From the NCBI GenBank assembly GCA_036493895.1, contig DASXOZ010000013.1:124001-188000 (forward strand): a DNA stretch of 64,000 bases, in the 5' to 3' direction. Under the pieces are notes generated by a model. The model was not told the DNA's origin. It saw only the letters and a list, made by a program, of their open reading frames with translations, and made no database searches. This DNA is from Candidatus Binatia bacterium. GTDB taxonomy: Bacteria; Desulfobacterota; Binatia; UBA1149; CAITLU01. The position numbers were made by a program, and so were the translations under genes. Shown one piece after another: positions 20,942 to 29,027 of this stretch (the first letter of the stretch is position 1; each line of letters starts with the position of its first letter).

Positions 20942-21361
20942 TCAGGAAGCCTGCTGCAACTCCTGCTCGCCCAGCTCGATCAGCTCCCCGAGAGCGCGGC
21001 GCTCGGCCAGAGGAACGATCTTGGCAGCCGACCGGCGAACCGGTCCGCGCTGCTGGCGCCACTTGGACAGTCCGCGGCGGATGTACTCGGCGTTGAGGCT
21101 GAGGACCTCGCAGATGTTCTCGTACGCAAACGCCCACTCGCGCTCGCCGGACTCGATCCACTCCTGCGCGTCTTCGAACAGCAGGCGACCGCGCGGGTCA
21201 CGCGCGAGCGCGTATTTCTGGTAACACTCGACCGCGTCCTGCAGGACGGCGAGCATCAGCCTGCGCTCGCGGACGAGTCCGCCCTCGCGGGCGAAGGCGG
21301 CGAAGTATTGTGCCGGCAGCAAAGTGTCCGGCTCGAAGAGATTGACGAAGCGGTCTGCCAT
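20942..21361 (-). CDS. conserved hypothetical protein with possible HTH-like C-terminus
   Basis: A 139-residue soluble protein, starting at the ATG at 21361 because GAGGGA lies 6-7 bases upstream (an ATG at 21385 adds eight residues). It is largely helical: RRLMLAVLQDAVECYQKYA, then LFEDAQEWIESGEREWAFAY, then NICEVLSLNAEYIRRGLSKW followed by a basic RQQRGPVRRS tail. The last part resembles a helix-turn-helix unit, so a DNA-binding role is possible, but I know no function. It ends at a bidirectional terminator. The 238 bases upstream of it (21362-21599) are noticeably AT-rich for this genome and probably hold its promoter. Confidence 0.75.
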   Translation of the reverse strand: MADRFVNLFEPDTLLPAQYFAAFAREGGLVRERRLMLAVLQDAVECYQKYALARDPRGRLLFEDAQEWIESGEREWAFAYENICEVLSLNAEYIRRGLSKWRQQRGPVRRSAAKIVPLAERRALGELIELGEQELQQAS

Positions 21362-21599
21362 GATTGTCCCTCGCGTTGTCGACAAGCATTCAAGCCCTGA
21401 GGTGCCTGATGCGGAGCGTCATATAACACACCGTCGAGACGCTATGGAAGATTCACGAGCATGAAATAAAGTCAGTAAGTGTTACAGCCTCACTAATAAG
21501 TTGGGTCCCAGGGGGCGAAAACAGGCACAAGGGGCGGTCTCGAAAAAGCGTCCGCGATCGTCGGCGGTCGAATTCCTACTGCAAAAATGGAGAGTTGGA

Positions 21600-22493
21600 C
21601 TATCCGCCCATCTCCTGCTCGATGGCCGAGACCACGGCGTCAGCCTCTTCGGCCAGGGCTGCGCGGAGGCCCGGGCTGTGCGTCCGGGCCAGACAATCAC
21701 ACAGAGTAGCCAGCGATGCGTCGAGGCGCTCGAGCCTGTCGTAGGCGGCGCCGGCTACGGCGTCTTGACCATCGCCGTGCCTGCGATCGAGCCAGCTCCT
21801 CCAGCGCAGACGGACCTTCTCCAGGTCCCCCGGCTCAACGGCCGGCGCTTCGCACGGCGGCGAGGGTGCGCACCCCGCAAGACTGGCCGCATCCCGGATG
21901 TGCCCCGGCGCGCCGCTACGCAGCGGGCGCCGCCGCCGCGATCCGGCGATTACGATGGGGCGAAGCGCACCGGTACCCGTCGAGCGGAGCTGGCCGATGA
22001 CGCTGCCGACTACGCGTTCGCTTCTGCTCGAGATTTTCTCGCGCAGCGGAAGCTCGAGCACGGTGGGCAGGTGCCGGTCGCCGCCGTGATGGGGCTGGGC
22101 AATCCGCCTGAGCGCCAGGCCCTGGGGCCCGCGGGTGACGACGATACGGCCGGGTTGTTCGCTGCTGCCGGGCTCGACGATGACGTAGTCGCCGGGACGC
22201 AGCCCGAGATAGGCGAAAGAATCACCCCGAAGCTTGAGCGCGTAGAGGCGCCGCTTCTGCCAGGCCCCCAAAGGCAGGTCGAGCCAGCGCTCTACGCGCC
22301 GGGCCGACAAGCCTTCGGGAGCATTTGCGAGAGTCGGGGTGGCATCGAAGGCTTCGTGCTCGCGCCGGGGTGCCGATCCGGCTTCCTGGAGAGCGGAGCG
22401 GACGTCGACAGCGGCCTCGTCGAGGCCATGCTGTCCACCGGGCCGTCCACCGTGTTCACCGGCCGCGCGGGCCGCTGCACCGCTTACGAACAT
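21600..22493 (-). CDS. S24/LexA-fold protein with Arg in place of the catalytic Lys
   Basis: A 297-residue protein. Residues about 85-140 are an S24-like core: LYALKLRGDSFAYLGLRPGD followed by YVIVEPG, GRIVVTR and LALRRIA. It can be laid over E. coli LexA without gaps from the catalytic Ser (GDSF). The residue 37 positions later, Lys156 in LexA, is Arg. There is no recognisable N-terminal helix-turn-helix, and the C-terminal 150 residues match nothing I know (Arg-rich, then two helices ending in EEADAVVSAIEQEM). The ATG at 22493 sits only six bases after a TATAAT box. It lies downstream of gshA on the same strand. Function is unknown. Confidence 0.7.
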   Translation of the reverse strand: MFVSGAAARAAGEHGGRPGGQHGLDEAAVDVRSALQEAGSAPRREHEAFDATPTLANAPEGLSARRVERWLDLPLGAWQKRRLYALKLRGDSFAYLGLRPGDYVIVEPGSSEQPGRIVVTRGPQGLALRRIAQPHHGGDRHLPTVLELPLREKISSRSERVVGSVIGQLRSTGTGALRPIVIAGSRRRRPLRSGAPGHIRDAASLAGCAPSPPCEAPAVEPGDLEKVRLRWRSWLDRRHGDGQDAVAGAAYDRLERLDASLATLCDCLARTHSPGLRAALAEEADAVVSAIEQEMGG

Positions 22494-22499
22494 GGAGTG

Positions 22500-22528
22500 A
22501 TTATAGGCGAAAGAAAGACGAATATCAA
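22500..22528 (-). promoter_or_regulatory. near-consensus sigma70-type promoter for the S24-like gene
   Basis: Read on the - strand: TTGATA (22528-22523), a 17-base spacer, then TATAAT (22505-22500). The ATG of the S24-like gene follows 6 bases after the -10 box, so transcription would begin at or next to the start codon. An ACGAACAT word occurs at both 22551-22558 and 22486-22493 on the + strand, flanking the promoter, and may be an operator pair. Confidence 0.75.
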
Positions 22529-22589
22529 GGCACTTTCGACGCAGGGCGCTACGAACATCGACCGAAAGTGTCAGCGGCAGGCGGCGCCG

Positions 22590-23951
22590 TCAGCGGTAGG
22601 CAACCGCGTCGATCAGGGCATCGACGCTTCGGCCGAAGACGCCTTCCCACTTCTCGATTAGGCCCGAAGCAGGATTGCGGCCCGCCTCGACGTTCTCGGC
22701 GAGGCGCTCGAGGTAAACCGTCTCGTCGCGTCCGTCGGGATCGGTACGGGCCTGGCGCACGAGGCCAGCTCGGGCGATTGCGACGATCTCGCGCGCGAAG
22801 TCGGCTATCGCAATTCGGCCTACCTTTGCCGCCATTCCGACGCGTGCGGCGTCTTCCTGAATCGATGGCAGCGACGAAGGGTTCCACGCCTTGACGACGT
22901 CCCACGCGGCATCGAGCGAATCGTCGTCATAGAAGATTCCTTTCATCAGCGCCGGAGTGCCGAGCATCAGGTCCACGCTCTGGCTGTCGGCTGAGCGCAC
23001 CTCGATGTAGGTCTTCAGGCGGACTTCGGGAAACAGCGTCGTCAGGTGCAGCGTCCAGTCGCCGATGGTCGCGCGCTCGCCGTCGCAGCCGCGCTCGAGG
23101 AAACGGCGGAACGTGATGCCGCCGACCTCCTTGTAGCCGCCGCGCCTCCAGATGAAGTACATCGGCACGTCGAGCGCGTACTCGGTGTAAGCGCGGAACA
23201 GCGACTGGGTTCGGAACGCGAACGGCAGGGTGCCGCAGCGGTCGGGATCGGTATCGGTCCAGATGTGGGCACGATAGCTCTGGAAACCGGTGGGGCGGCC
23301 GTCGACGACGGGCGAATTTGCCGATACTGCGACCAGCAAAGGCCCGAGCGCCAGCGACACCTTCACTTTGCGGGCCGCGTCGCTCTCGTCGCTGTAGTCG
23401 AAGTTGCACTGGACGGTCGCGGTCTGCGCCATCATGCGGCGGCCGAGGTTGCCGGTGCGCCCCATGATCTCGCGCATGATCCGGTAGCGTTGCTTGGGCA
23501 TCCAGCCGATCTTTTCGAGCGGCGTCTTCGGGACGATGCCGAGGCCGAGGAAGCGGATGCCGAGCGCATCGCCGACGGTGAGGATCTCGCGCACGTGGCG
23601 CTGCAGCTCTTCGTTCGCGCAGTGCAGCGAGTCGCACTGCTGGCCCGACATTTCGAGCTGGCCCCCGGGCTCCAGCGTGATCGAGGCGCGCCCGTCCTCG
23701 AGCGCGATGACGCTCGGGCCTTCGCGGACCGGCTGCCACTGCGGGAAGTGCTCGCGAAGCCCATCGAGCAGCGCGCCGATGCCGCGTGCGCCTTCGTAAG
23801 GGACGGCCTCGCGCGTTTCGGCGTAGACGACCGGCTTTTCGTACTCGACGCCGATGCGCCACGCGTCGCGGGGCTTGGCACCGTGATGAAACGTGGCCTC
23901 GAGCTCGTCGACGCCGGTGATCGGCGTCGTGTGATCGCTTGCGGAACCCAC
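22590..23951 (-). CDS. gshA: glutamate-cysteine ligase (GCS2/plant-type)
   Basis: A 453-residue ATP-dependent ligase making gamma-glutamylcysteine, the first step of glutathione synthesis. It belongs to the GCS2 family shared with alphaproteobacteria and plants: WRIGVEYEKPVVYAETREAV, ITLEPGGQLEMSGQQ, GRRMMAQTATVQCNFDYSDE and LKTYIEVRSADSQ are the expected conserved blocks. No gshB is in the window. The glyoxalase II gene elsewhere in the window also implies glutathione use. ATG start, with a 104-base gap to the ccm cluster. Confidence 0.93.
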   Translation of the reverse strand: MGSASDHTTPITGVDELEATFHHGAKPRDAWRIGVEYEKPVVYAETREAVPYEGARGIGALLDGLREHFPQWQPVREGPSVIALEDGRASITLEPGGQLEMSGQQCDSLHCANEELQRHVREILTVGDALGIRFLGLGIVPKTPLEKIGWMPKQRYRIMREIMGRTGNLGRRMMAQTATVQCNFDYSDESDAARKVKVSLALGPLLVAVSANSPVVDGRPTGFQSYRAHIWTDTDPDRCGTLPFAFRTQSLFRAYTEYALDVPMYFIWRRGGYKEVGGITFRRFLERGCDGERATIGDWTLHLTTLFPEVRLKTYIEVRSADSQSVDLMLGTPALMKGIFYDDDSLDAAWDVVKAWNPSSLPSIQEDAARVGMAAKVGRIAIADFAREIVAIARAGLVRQARTDPDGRDETVYLERLAENVEAGRNPASGLIEKWEGVFGRSVDALIDAVAYR

Positions 23952-24055
23952 GGCAATTGTGCGCGGGAAGCTACAGCAGCTTGTGGCGCAATGCCACGGA
24001 CTTGAACGGAAAAAAGGCCACGCCGCGGCGCGGCGGGGTGAGTTCGCTCACGAGT

Positions 24056-24448
24056 TCAGGGGCAACGCCGCGGCCGGCCGCAGCCGCCGCAGAACACGTG
24101 GCCGTCAGAAAAGCGCTGGCCGCAGTCGCCGCAGAAGCGTACCTCCGATGTCTCGCCAACGGTTTCGGCAACAGGCACGACCTTGTCCATCTCGTCCATT
24201 GCCGCAATCGCGCGACCTTCGTAGTCCGTGCGCAGCACCCGGTAGTCGTCGTTGCTAAGTTTTCCCGTGGCCAGGTCGAAGTCGGCTTCGCTGATGGCCA
24301 GTACGGCAACGGCTTTTTCCCTTGCCCAAAGCTCGGTGGCGGGCATTGCGCCGGAGGCGGCGGCGACGGCCTCGTCGTGACCGAGCAGGGGCACGGCCAC
24401 GAAGACCGCGACCGCGAGCACGAGAAGAATGGCCAGCACCGGCGTCAT
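24056..24448 (-). CDS. CcmI-like membrane protein with C-terminal zinc ribbon
   Basis: A 130-residue protein with one N-terminal transmembrane helix (PVLAILLVLAVAVFVAVPLL). A CcmI/CycH-type segment follows (EADFDLATGKLSNDDYRVL), then a C-terminal zinc ribbon (FCGDCGQRFSDGHVFCGGCG; two CxxC pairs). The TPR part of full-length CcmI is absent. It overlaps ccmH by 4 bases and is last in the ccm operon, so it probably assists apocytochrome handling; that role is inferred from context. Confidence 0.75.
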   Translation of the reverse strand: MTPVLAILLVLAVAVFVAVPLLGHDEAVAAASGAMPATELWAREKAVAVLAISEADFDLATGKLSNDDYRVLRTDYEGRAIAAMDEMDKVVPVAETVGETSEVRFCGDCGQRFSDGHVFCGGCGRPRRCP

Positions 24449-24927
24449 CGCTTGAGGTCCTCGACTTCTTCCTGGAGACGCGCGAGGCGCTCATCGGTGG
24501 GCGCGGACGGCGGCGGCGTGGCGGAGGCCGGCGGCCCTTCGGCGGCCCTGCGCCGCAGGAACAGCATCATCAGCGAGCCTGCGACGAAGATCGCCAGGTA
24601 AGGCATGATCCACGCGAGGCGGTTGAAACCTTCGGCCACCGGTGATGACAGCACCTTCTCGCCGTACTCGGCCTTGTAGCGCGCAAGGATGGCCTCGCCG
24701 GTCTCGCCGCGGGCGAGCGAGTCTGCGATGTCCTTGCGGGCCGGAACCGCGAAGCTGCACTCGAGGTGGTTGCAGGCGGCGACAGTAAGGCCGCAGCCGC
24801 ACTGGCACGTCAGGCCTTCCTCGATCTCGTGCTGGCCGAGCGGGGGATCGGCGTGCAGCAGCGGACGCGCGGTGAAAAGGACGACAGTGCCGAGCACGAG
24901 CGCGCCCAGCAGCGGTTTGAGGCGCAT
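24445..24927 (-). CDS. ccmH: cytochrome c biogenesis protein CcmH-like
   Basis: A 160-residue protein with an N-terminal membrane anchor or signal (LLGALVLGTVVLFTARPLL). A short CcmH thiol domain follows with LTCQCGCGLTVAACNHLECS, then RYKAEYGEKVLSSP, then a C-terminal membrane helix (WIMPYLAIFVAGSLMMLFL) and a coiled tail. The motif is CxCxC plus two further Cys, not the LRCxxC of E. coli CcmH. It presumably keeps apocytochrome thiols reduced on the outer face of the membrane. The ATG overlaps the ccmF TGA by one base (TGATG). A longer antisense-like frame across ccmF is a shadow. Confidence 0.88.
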   Translation of the reverse strand: MRLKPLLGALVLGTVVLFTARPLLHADPPLGQHEIEEGLTCQCGCGLTVAACNHLECSFAVPARKDIADSLARGETGEAILARYKAEYGEKVLSSPVAEGFNRLAWIMPYLAIFVAGSLMMLFLRRRAAEGPPASATPPPSAPTDERLARLQEEVEDLKR

Positions 24928-26918
24928 CAGAGTGCCTGGCTGCGGGCCACCGCGGCCGCTTCGCGCGCCCTTTCGCGGGCTACCGAACGCCGCACGGGGA
25001 ACACGGCGATGCCGGTGCCGAGCACGAGCACCGCGCCCCCGAACCACAGCCACCAGACCAGCGGATTGACGTAGGCCTGGAACGTGAACGAGCCGTTCTT
25101 GTCGAAGCTGCCGAGCACGACGTAGAGGTCGTCCTTCATCGTCGAGCGGAAAGCGACCTCGGTGGCCGGCTGCTCGGGACGCTTGTAGAAGCGCTTCTCG
25201 GGCTCCAGCGTCGTGATCTTCTGGCCGTTCTCGAAGACGTCGACGGTCGCGATCATGCGCGCGACGTGCGCGTCCTCTTCGCTGCGGGAGTCGACGTAAC
25301 GCAGCGTGTAATCGCCGACGCTGAACTCCTCGCCCTTCTTGACGGTGTGCAGCTCCTCGACGCGGTAGACCGAGGACATCGTGACGCCGAGGAACATGCA
25401 GACGACGCCGACGTGGACGACGTACCCGCCGTAGCGGCGCTGGTTCTTGCGCAGCAGGCCGGCCAGCGCCTGCCGGTAGGTCTCTCCGACCATCGCCATG
25501 CGTGCGCGGGCGCCGCTGTGGAATTCGCTCGCCACCGTATGCAGCACGAACGTCGAGAACGACACGACGAGCACGGCGGACAGGGATCGCATGCCGAACG
25601 CGAACGCCGCGGCGCCGGCGACGATGCCGAACAGTACCGGGGCCAGGAACGTTTCCGTCAGGTGGCGCAGCGTCGCACGCCGCCAGGCGATCAGCGGCCC
25701 GATTCCCATGAGCAGCAGCAGCGCGACGCCGAGCGGCGCGTTGACGCGGTTGAAGAACGGAGGGCCGACGGTGATCTTCACGCCGCGCACCCACTCCGAA
25801 AGGACCGGGAAGATCGTGCCCCACAGGGTTGAGAACGCGATGCCGACCAGTAGCAGGTTGTTGAACAGGAAGGCCGATTCGCGAGACAGCAGGCTGTCGA
25901 GCTTGTGGCGGGGCTTGAGCATGTCCAGGCGCCAGATCAGCAGCGAGACCGAACCCGCGACGATGAAGGCGAGGAACCACATGAAGTAGGGCCCCAGGCC
26001 GGACTGCGTGAACGAATGGACCGACGAGATGACGCCGGACCGCGTCAGGAACGTGCCGAAGATCGTCAGCGAGAACGTGACGATGATCAGCGTCAGGTTC
26101 CAGACCTTCAGCATGTCCTTGCGCTCCTGGATCATCACGGAGTGCAGGTAGGCGGTGCCGGTCAGCCACGGCATGAATGCCGCGTTTTCGACCGGATCCC
26201 AGGCCCAGTAGCCGCCCCAGCCGAGCACTTCGTACGCCCAGCGCGCGCCGAACAGGTTGCCGAGGGAAAGAAAGAACCACGCCGTCAGGCACCAGCGCCG
26301 GGAGGTGCGGATCCACAGGTCGTCCAGGCGCCCGGTGGCCAGCGCGGCGATCGCGAAGCTGAACGGGATCGTCCAGCTCACGTAGCCGAGGTACAGCGAC
26401 GGCGGATGGATCTGCATCCAGTAGTTCTGCAGCAGCGGGTTGAGGTCGGTGCCTTCGGCCGGAACGTAGGGCAGCAGCGCGAACGGCGGCGTGATGAACG
26501 CGAGGAGCGAGAGGAAAAATGCCGCCACCGTGCAGCTCGTCGCCGTGACGTACGGCATCAGCGCGCGGTTGCGCTCGCGGTTCTGGAACTGGGTCAACGA
26601 GATGAACGTCGTCAGCAGCATCACCCAGAACAGCAGGGACCCTTCCATGCCGCCCCAAAGGGACGTGATCTTGTACTTGAGCGGAAGCGTCGTGCTGCTG
26701 TACTCGGTGACGTAGCGCAGGCGGAAATCGCTCGTCAGCAACGCGTGGACCATCACCGCGACTGCGACCAGGACAAGCCCCCACGTCGCGTACGCCGCGT
26801 GCGAGCCGCTTGCGATGAAGGTGCGACGGTTGGTCCTGGCGCCGTAGATCGACGCGATGATTGCGTAAAGGCAGGTGGCAAGAGCGAGGTCGATCGCGAG
26901 GTTGCCGAGCTGGATCAA
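24927..26918 (-). CDS. ccmF: cytochrome c heme lyase subunit CcmF
   Basis: A 663-residue polytopic membrane protein that carries out heme attachment to apocytochrome c on the periplasmic side. It has more than ten hydrophobic segments, the tryptophan-rich WWD region GWGGYWAWDPVENAAFMPWL, conserved His residues, and a large soluble C-terminal loop followed by a last helix (NPLVWWLWFGGAVLVLGTGI). Length is typical. It lies between ccmE and ccmH, with coupled overlaps on both sides. Confidence 0.96.
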   Translation of the reverse strand: MIQLGNLAIDLALATCLYAIIASIYGARTNRRTFIASGSHAAYATWGLVLVAVAVMVHALLTSDFRLRYVTEYSSTTLPLKYKITSLWGGMEGSLLFWVMLLTTFISLTQFQNRERNRALMPYVTATSCTVAAFFLSLLAFITPPFALLPYVPAEGTDLNPLLQNYWMQIHPPSLYLGYVSWTIPFSFAIAALATGRLDDLWIRTSRRWCLTAWFFLSLGNLFGARWAYEVLGWGGYWAWDPVENAAFMPWLTGTAYLHSVMIQERKDMLKVWNLTLIIVTFSLTIFGTFLTRSGVISSVHSFTQSGLGPYFMWFLAFIVAGSVSLLIWRLDMLKPRHKLDSLLSRESAFLFNNLLLVGIAFSTLWGTIFPVLSEWVRGVKITVGPPFFNRVNAPLGVALLLLMGIGPLIAWRRATLRHLTETFLAPVLFGIVAGAAAFAFGMRSLSAVLVVSFSTFVLHTVASEFHSGARARMAMVGETYRQALAGLLRKNQRRYGGYVVHVGVVCMFLGVTMSSVYRVEELHTVKKGEEFSVGDYTLRYVDSRSEEDAHVARMIATVDVFENGQKITTLEPEKRFYKRPEQPATEVAFRSTMKDDLYVVLGSFDKNGSFTFQAYVNPLVWWLWFGGAVLVLGTGIAVFPVRRSVARERAREAAAVARSQAL

Positions 26919-27370
26919 GAAGTTTTCCCCCCGCCGGCGCCGTTGCCCTGGTCGTAGCCCGGGGCAGTGCCGCCGTCCTTGGCCTGGTACTTGGACGGAC
27001 AGCTCGTCAGCACCGCGCGTGCCTCGAAGGGAGTGGCGTCGCTGAAAGGGCCTTCGACGACGACGTTGCGATCCTCGGCGAACATGTCCGGCAGCAGGCC
27101 CGCGAAGTGGACCTTCACCTCGCCGGGGATTCCGGCCATGTCGACCATCGTGAACAGCAGCTCGCGCTTTTCGGCGTTCCAGACCATCGAGCCCGGGGCA
27201 ACCTTGCCGGCGATCCGGACCGTCGAGTTCGCGTACGCGTTCCCCGAACCGAGGAACTCGGAGACGGTGATCATGTACATCTTGGTCTGGTCGACCGCGG
27301 TCCAGACGAGGAAACCGACGGTGCCGACGATGATCGCGATGCCGACGAGGAATTTAAGCTGGCGTCCCAT
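26915..27370 (-). CDS. ccmE: cytochrome c maturation heme chaperone CcmE, Cys (CxxxY) type
   Basis: A 151-residue periplasmic heme chaperone anchored by an N-terminal helix (LKFLVGIAIIVGTVGFLVW). The OB-fold core includes VRIAGKVAPGSMVWNAEKRE and VHFAGLLPDMFAEDRNVVVE. Where E. coli CcmE has the heme-binding His in HxxxY, this protein reads TSCPSKY, a CxxxY motif known from the variant (System I*) Ccm pathway of some Desulfovibrio and archaea. ATG 27370 is chosen because it gives a proper membrane anchor; an upstream GTG-type extension is unlikely. The stop overlaps the ccmF start by 4 bases. Confidence 0.92.
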   Translation of the reverse strand: MGRQLKFLVGIAIIVGTVGFLVWTAVDQTKMYMITVSEFLGSGNAYANSTVRIAGKVAPGSMVWNAEKRELLFTMVDMAGIPGEVKVHFAGLLPDMFAEDRNVVVEGPFSDATPFEARAVLTSCPSKYQAKDGGTAPGYDQGNGAGGGKTS

Positions 27371-27473
27371 GGATATAGCTACCGCAAAGCCAAGTGAGCC
27401 TACTGCGGCGTCTTCCCGCGGACAACTGTCGAATTTGCCGCCGCAAGCCCGCGGCAACGCTGCCGCCGCTGCG

Positions 27474-27665
27474 TCAGCGCCGTCTCTTGTGGTCGTCGTC
27501 GTCGTGCAGGTCGGCTTCCAGCTCTTCGTCGGAGGCCGCCTCTCCGGGAATCGCGTAACTCCCGTCGAGCCAGCGGGAGAGATCGACGAGCTTGCAGCGC
27601 TCGGAGCAGAACGGGCACCAGCGGCTGCCCTGGGGGACTGCCGTCTTGCAGGTAGGGCACCTCAT
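27474..27665 (-). CDS. yacG: DNA gyrase inhibitor YacG-type zinc-finger protein
   Basis: A 63-residue protein with a four-Cys zinc-binding site: [20 protein letters not shown] then [20 protein letters not shown], matching YacG (CPxC...FCSxRCxxxDLxxW...IP). In E. coli YacG binds GyrB and protects cells from gyrase poisons. The acidic C-terminus ([12 protein letters not shown]) is typical. It stands alone between ccmE and the enoyl-CoA hydratase gene, same strand. Confidence 0.88.
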   Translation of the reverse strand: MRCPTCKTAVPQGSRWCPFCSERCKLVDLSRWLDGSYAIPGEAASDEELEADLHDDDDHKRRR

Positions 27666-27752
27666 TCGCTGAATCGTAGGTATGGTAGTGGCGCCGGTCC
27701 AGTCCCGGGCCGCGCGAAGATTCGCGACAAAAGGCGACCGGCGTCCGCCCCG

Positions 27753-28634
27753 TCAACGCTTGCGACCCGGGCGGCTGCCGTAATCGCCGAAGGGGTCGTC
27801 TCTTTCGCGGACGGCCTGGCGAAAGCCGACATCGCCGGCGCGGGTGACGAAATCGAGGCCTTCCTGGGTGTGGCGTGCGATGCCGTCGAACAGCACGCCG
27901 AGGGTGCGCGTGGACGCCATTCCCATGTTCTCGGCTGTCTGGTTGCAGAGCAGCTTGAGCATCACGAGCTGGCTGGTCGGCACCTGCGCCATGCGCTCGG
28001 CGAACGCCGTCGCGTGCTCGAGCAGGCGGTCGTCGGCGATGGTCTCGAGGATGAGGCCGATGGAAGCGGCGGTCGTTGCGGGAATCTCGTCGCCGGTGAG
28101 CAGATAGCGCTTGGCCTTCTCGAGACCCATTCGGTAGACCCACATCGCGGTCGTCGGCGTGCCCCAGACTCTTGCCGGAGGATAACCGAAGGATGCGCCT
28201 TCGGCGGCGATGATGATGTCGGCGCACAGCACCATGTCGGTGCCGCCGCCGACGCACCAGCCCTGCACTGCTGCGATCGTCGGCTTTCGCGAGTACCAGA
28301 GCTTCATGTAGGTCTCGACGAAGCGGCCCATCATCCGCAGGTCGCCGACCGAATCCCACGCTTTTCGCTTCCCCTCGCCGGCCTCGCGGTCTTCGCGCGC
28401 CTGGCCGACGGTCGACCAGTCCAGGCCGTAGCCGGCGCAGAAAGCCGGGCCTTCGGCGCGAAGCAGGACCACGTGGACGTCGTCGTCGCGCTCCATGGCA
28501 TCGATGGCGGCGGCAAGCTCGTCGCGCAGCGCAGGCGTGATCGTGTTGTACTCGGCGTCCCGTGTCAGGACGATGTGGCCGACGCCGCTTCGTACTTCGG
28601 TCCGGAGCGTGGTCGCCGTGGCGGTAGACTGCAT
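27753..28634 (-). CDS. enoyl-CoA hydratase/isomerase family protein
   Basis: A 293-residue crotonase-fold protein. Blocks include HIVLTRDAEYNTITPALRDE, VVLLRAEGPAFCAGYGLDWS, then IAAVQGWCVGGGTDMVLCAD (the oxyanion-hole region) and FGYPPARVWGTP. It is probably a CoA-ester hydratase or isomerase; the Glu residues of classical hydratases are not all evident, so the reaction is not assigned. ATG 28634 is chosen over an upstream ATG at 28757, which lies inside the tRNA. Confidence 0.85.
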   Translation of the reverse strand: MQSTATATTLRTEVRSGVGHIVLTRDAEYNTITPALRDELAAAIDAMERDDDVHVVLLRAEGPAFCAGYGLDWSTVGQAREDREAGEGKRKAWDSVGDLRMMGRFVETYMKLWYSRKPTIAAVQGWCVGGGTDMVLCADIIIAAEGASFGYPPARVWGTPTTAMWVYRMGLEKAKRYLLTGDEIPATTAASIGLILETIADDRLLEHATAFAERMAQVPTSQLVMLKLLCNQTAENMGMASTRTLGVLFDGIARHTQEGLDFVTRAGDVGFRQAVRERDDPFGDYGSRPGRKR

Positions 28635-28707
28635 GAAGAAGCCTCCGTGCGCTCGCGCCCTGCCGGCATGGCTGCGGGATCCGGCGCGGCAAAATGGGAA
28701 AGAAGGG

Positions 28708-28779
<72 letters not shown>

Positions 28780-28821
28780 TCGCGGTGCGGGATCATGGGC
28801 GAGGTGCCGGCGCGGGTCAAT

Positions 28822-28966
28822 CGGCCGCGCCTGCCTGCAGGCGCGCAAGTCGGCCGCGCCGGCTCGCAGGCGCGCAAGTCGGCCGCGCCTGCCTGCGGGC
28901 GCGCAAGTCGGCCGCGCCTGCTCGCAGGCGCACAAGCCGGCCGCGCCGGTGCGCAGGCGCGCAAGT
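28822..28966. repeat. 29-bp tandem repeat, five copies
   Basis: Five consecutive 29-bp units, each beginning CGGCCGCGCC and ending GCAAGT or GCAAGC. The centre of units 1 and 3 contains GCGCCTGC-CT-GC(A/G)GGCGC, an inverted repeat able to form a hairpin; unit 1 is perfect. Copies differ at a few positions. The period is not a multiple of three, and no gene uses it. It lies between tRNA-Gly and the dCMP deaminase gene. There are no spacers, so it is not CRISPR. Confidence 0.9.
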
Positions 28967-29027
28967 CCGCGATGCCGTAGCTCGGCGGCGTGTTCCACCT
29001 TTTCCGGCCTTCTGGTAGACGGCGGGG

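Noticed and set aside
21501..22661. 386-residue + strand open frame opposite the S24-like gene
   Set aside because: No recognisable domain; the opposite strand has a near-consensus promoter and an S24 core.
24928..26784. long frame across ccmF that ends as ccmH
   Set aside because: The upstream part is a shifted reading of ccmF; the real protein starts at 24927.
28822..28966. possible CRISPR array
   Set aside because: Units abut with no unique spacers, and there are no cas genes in the window.
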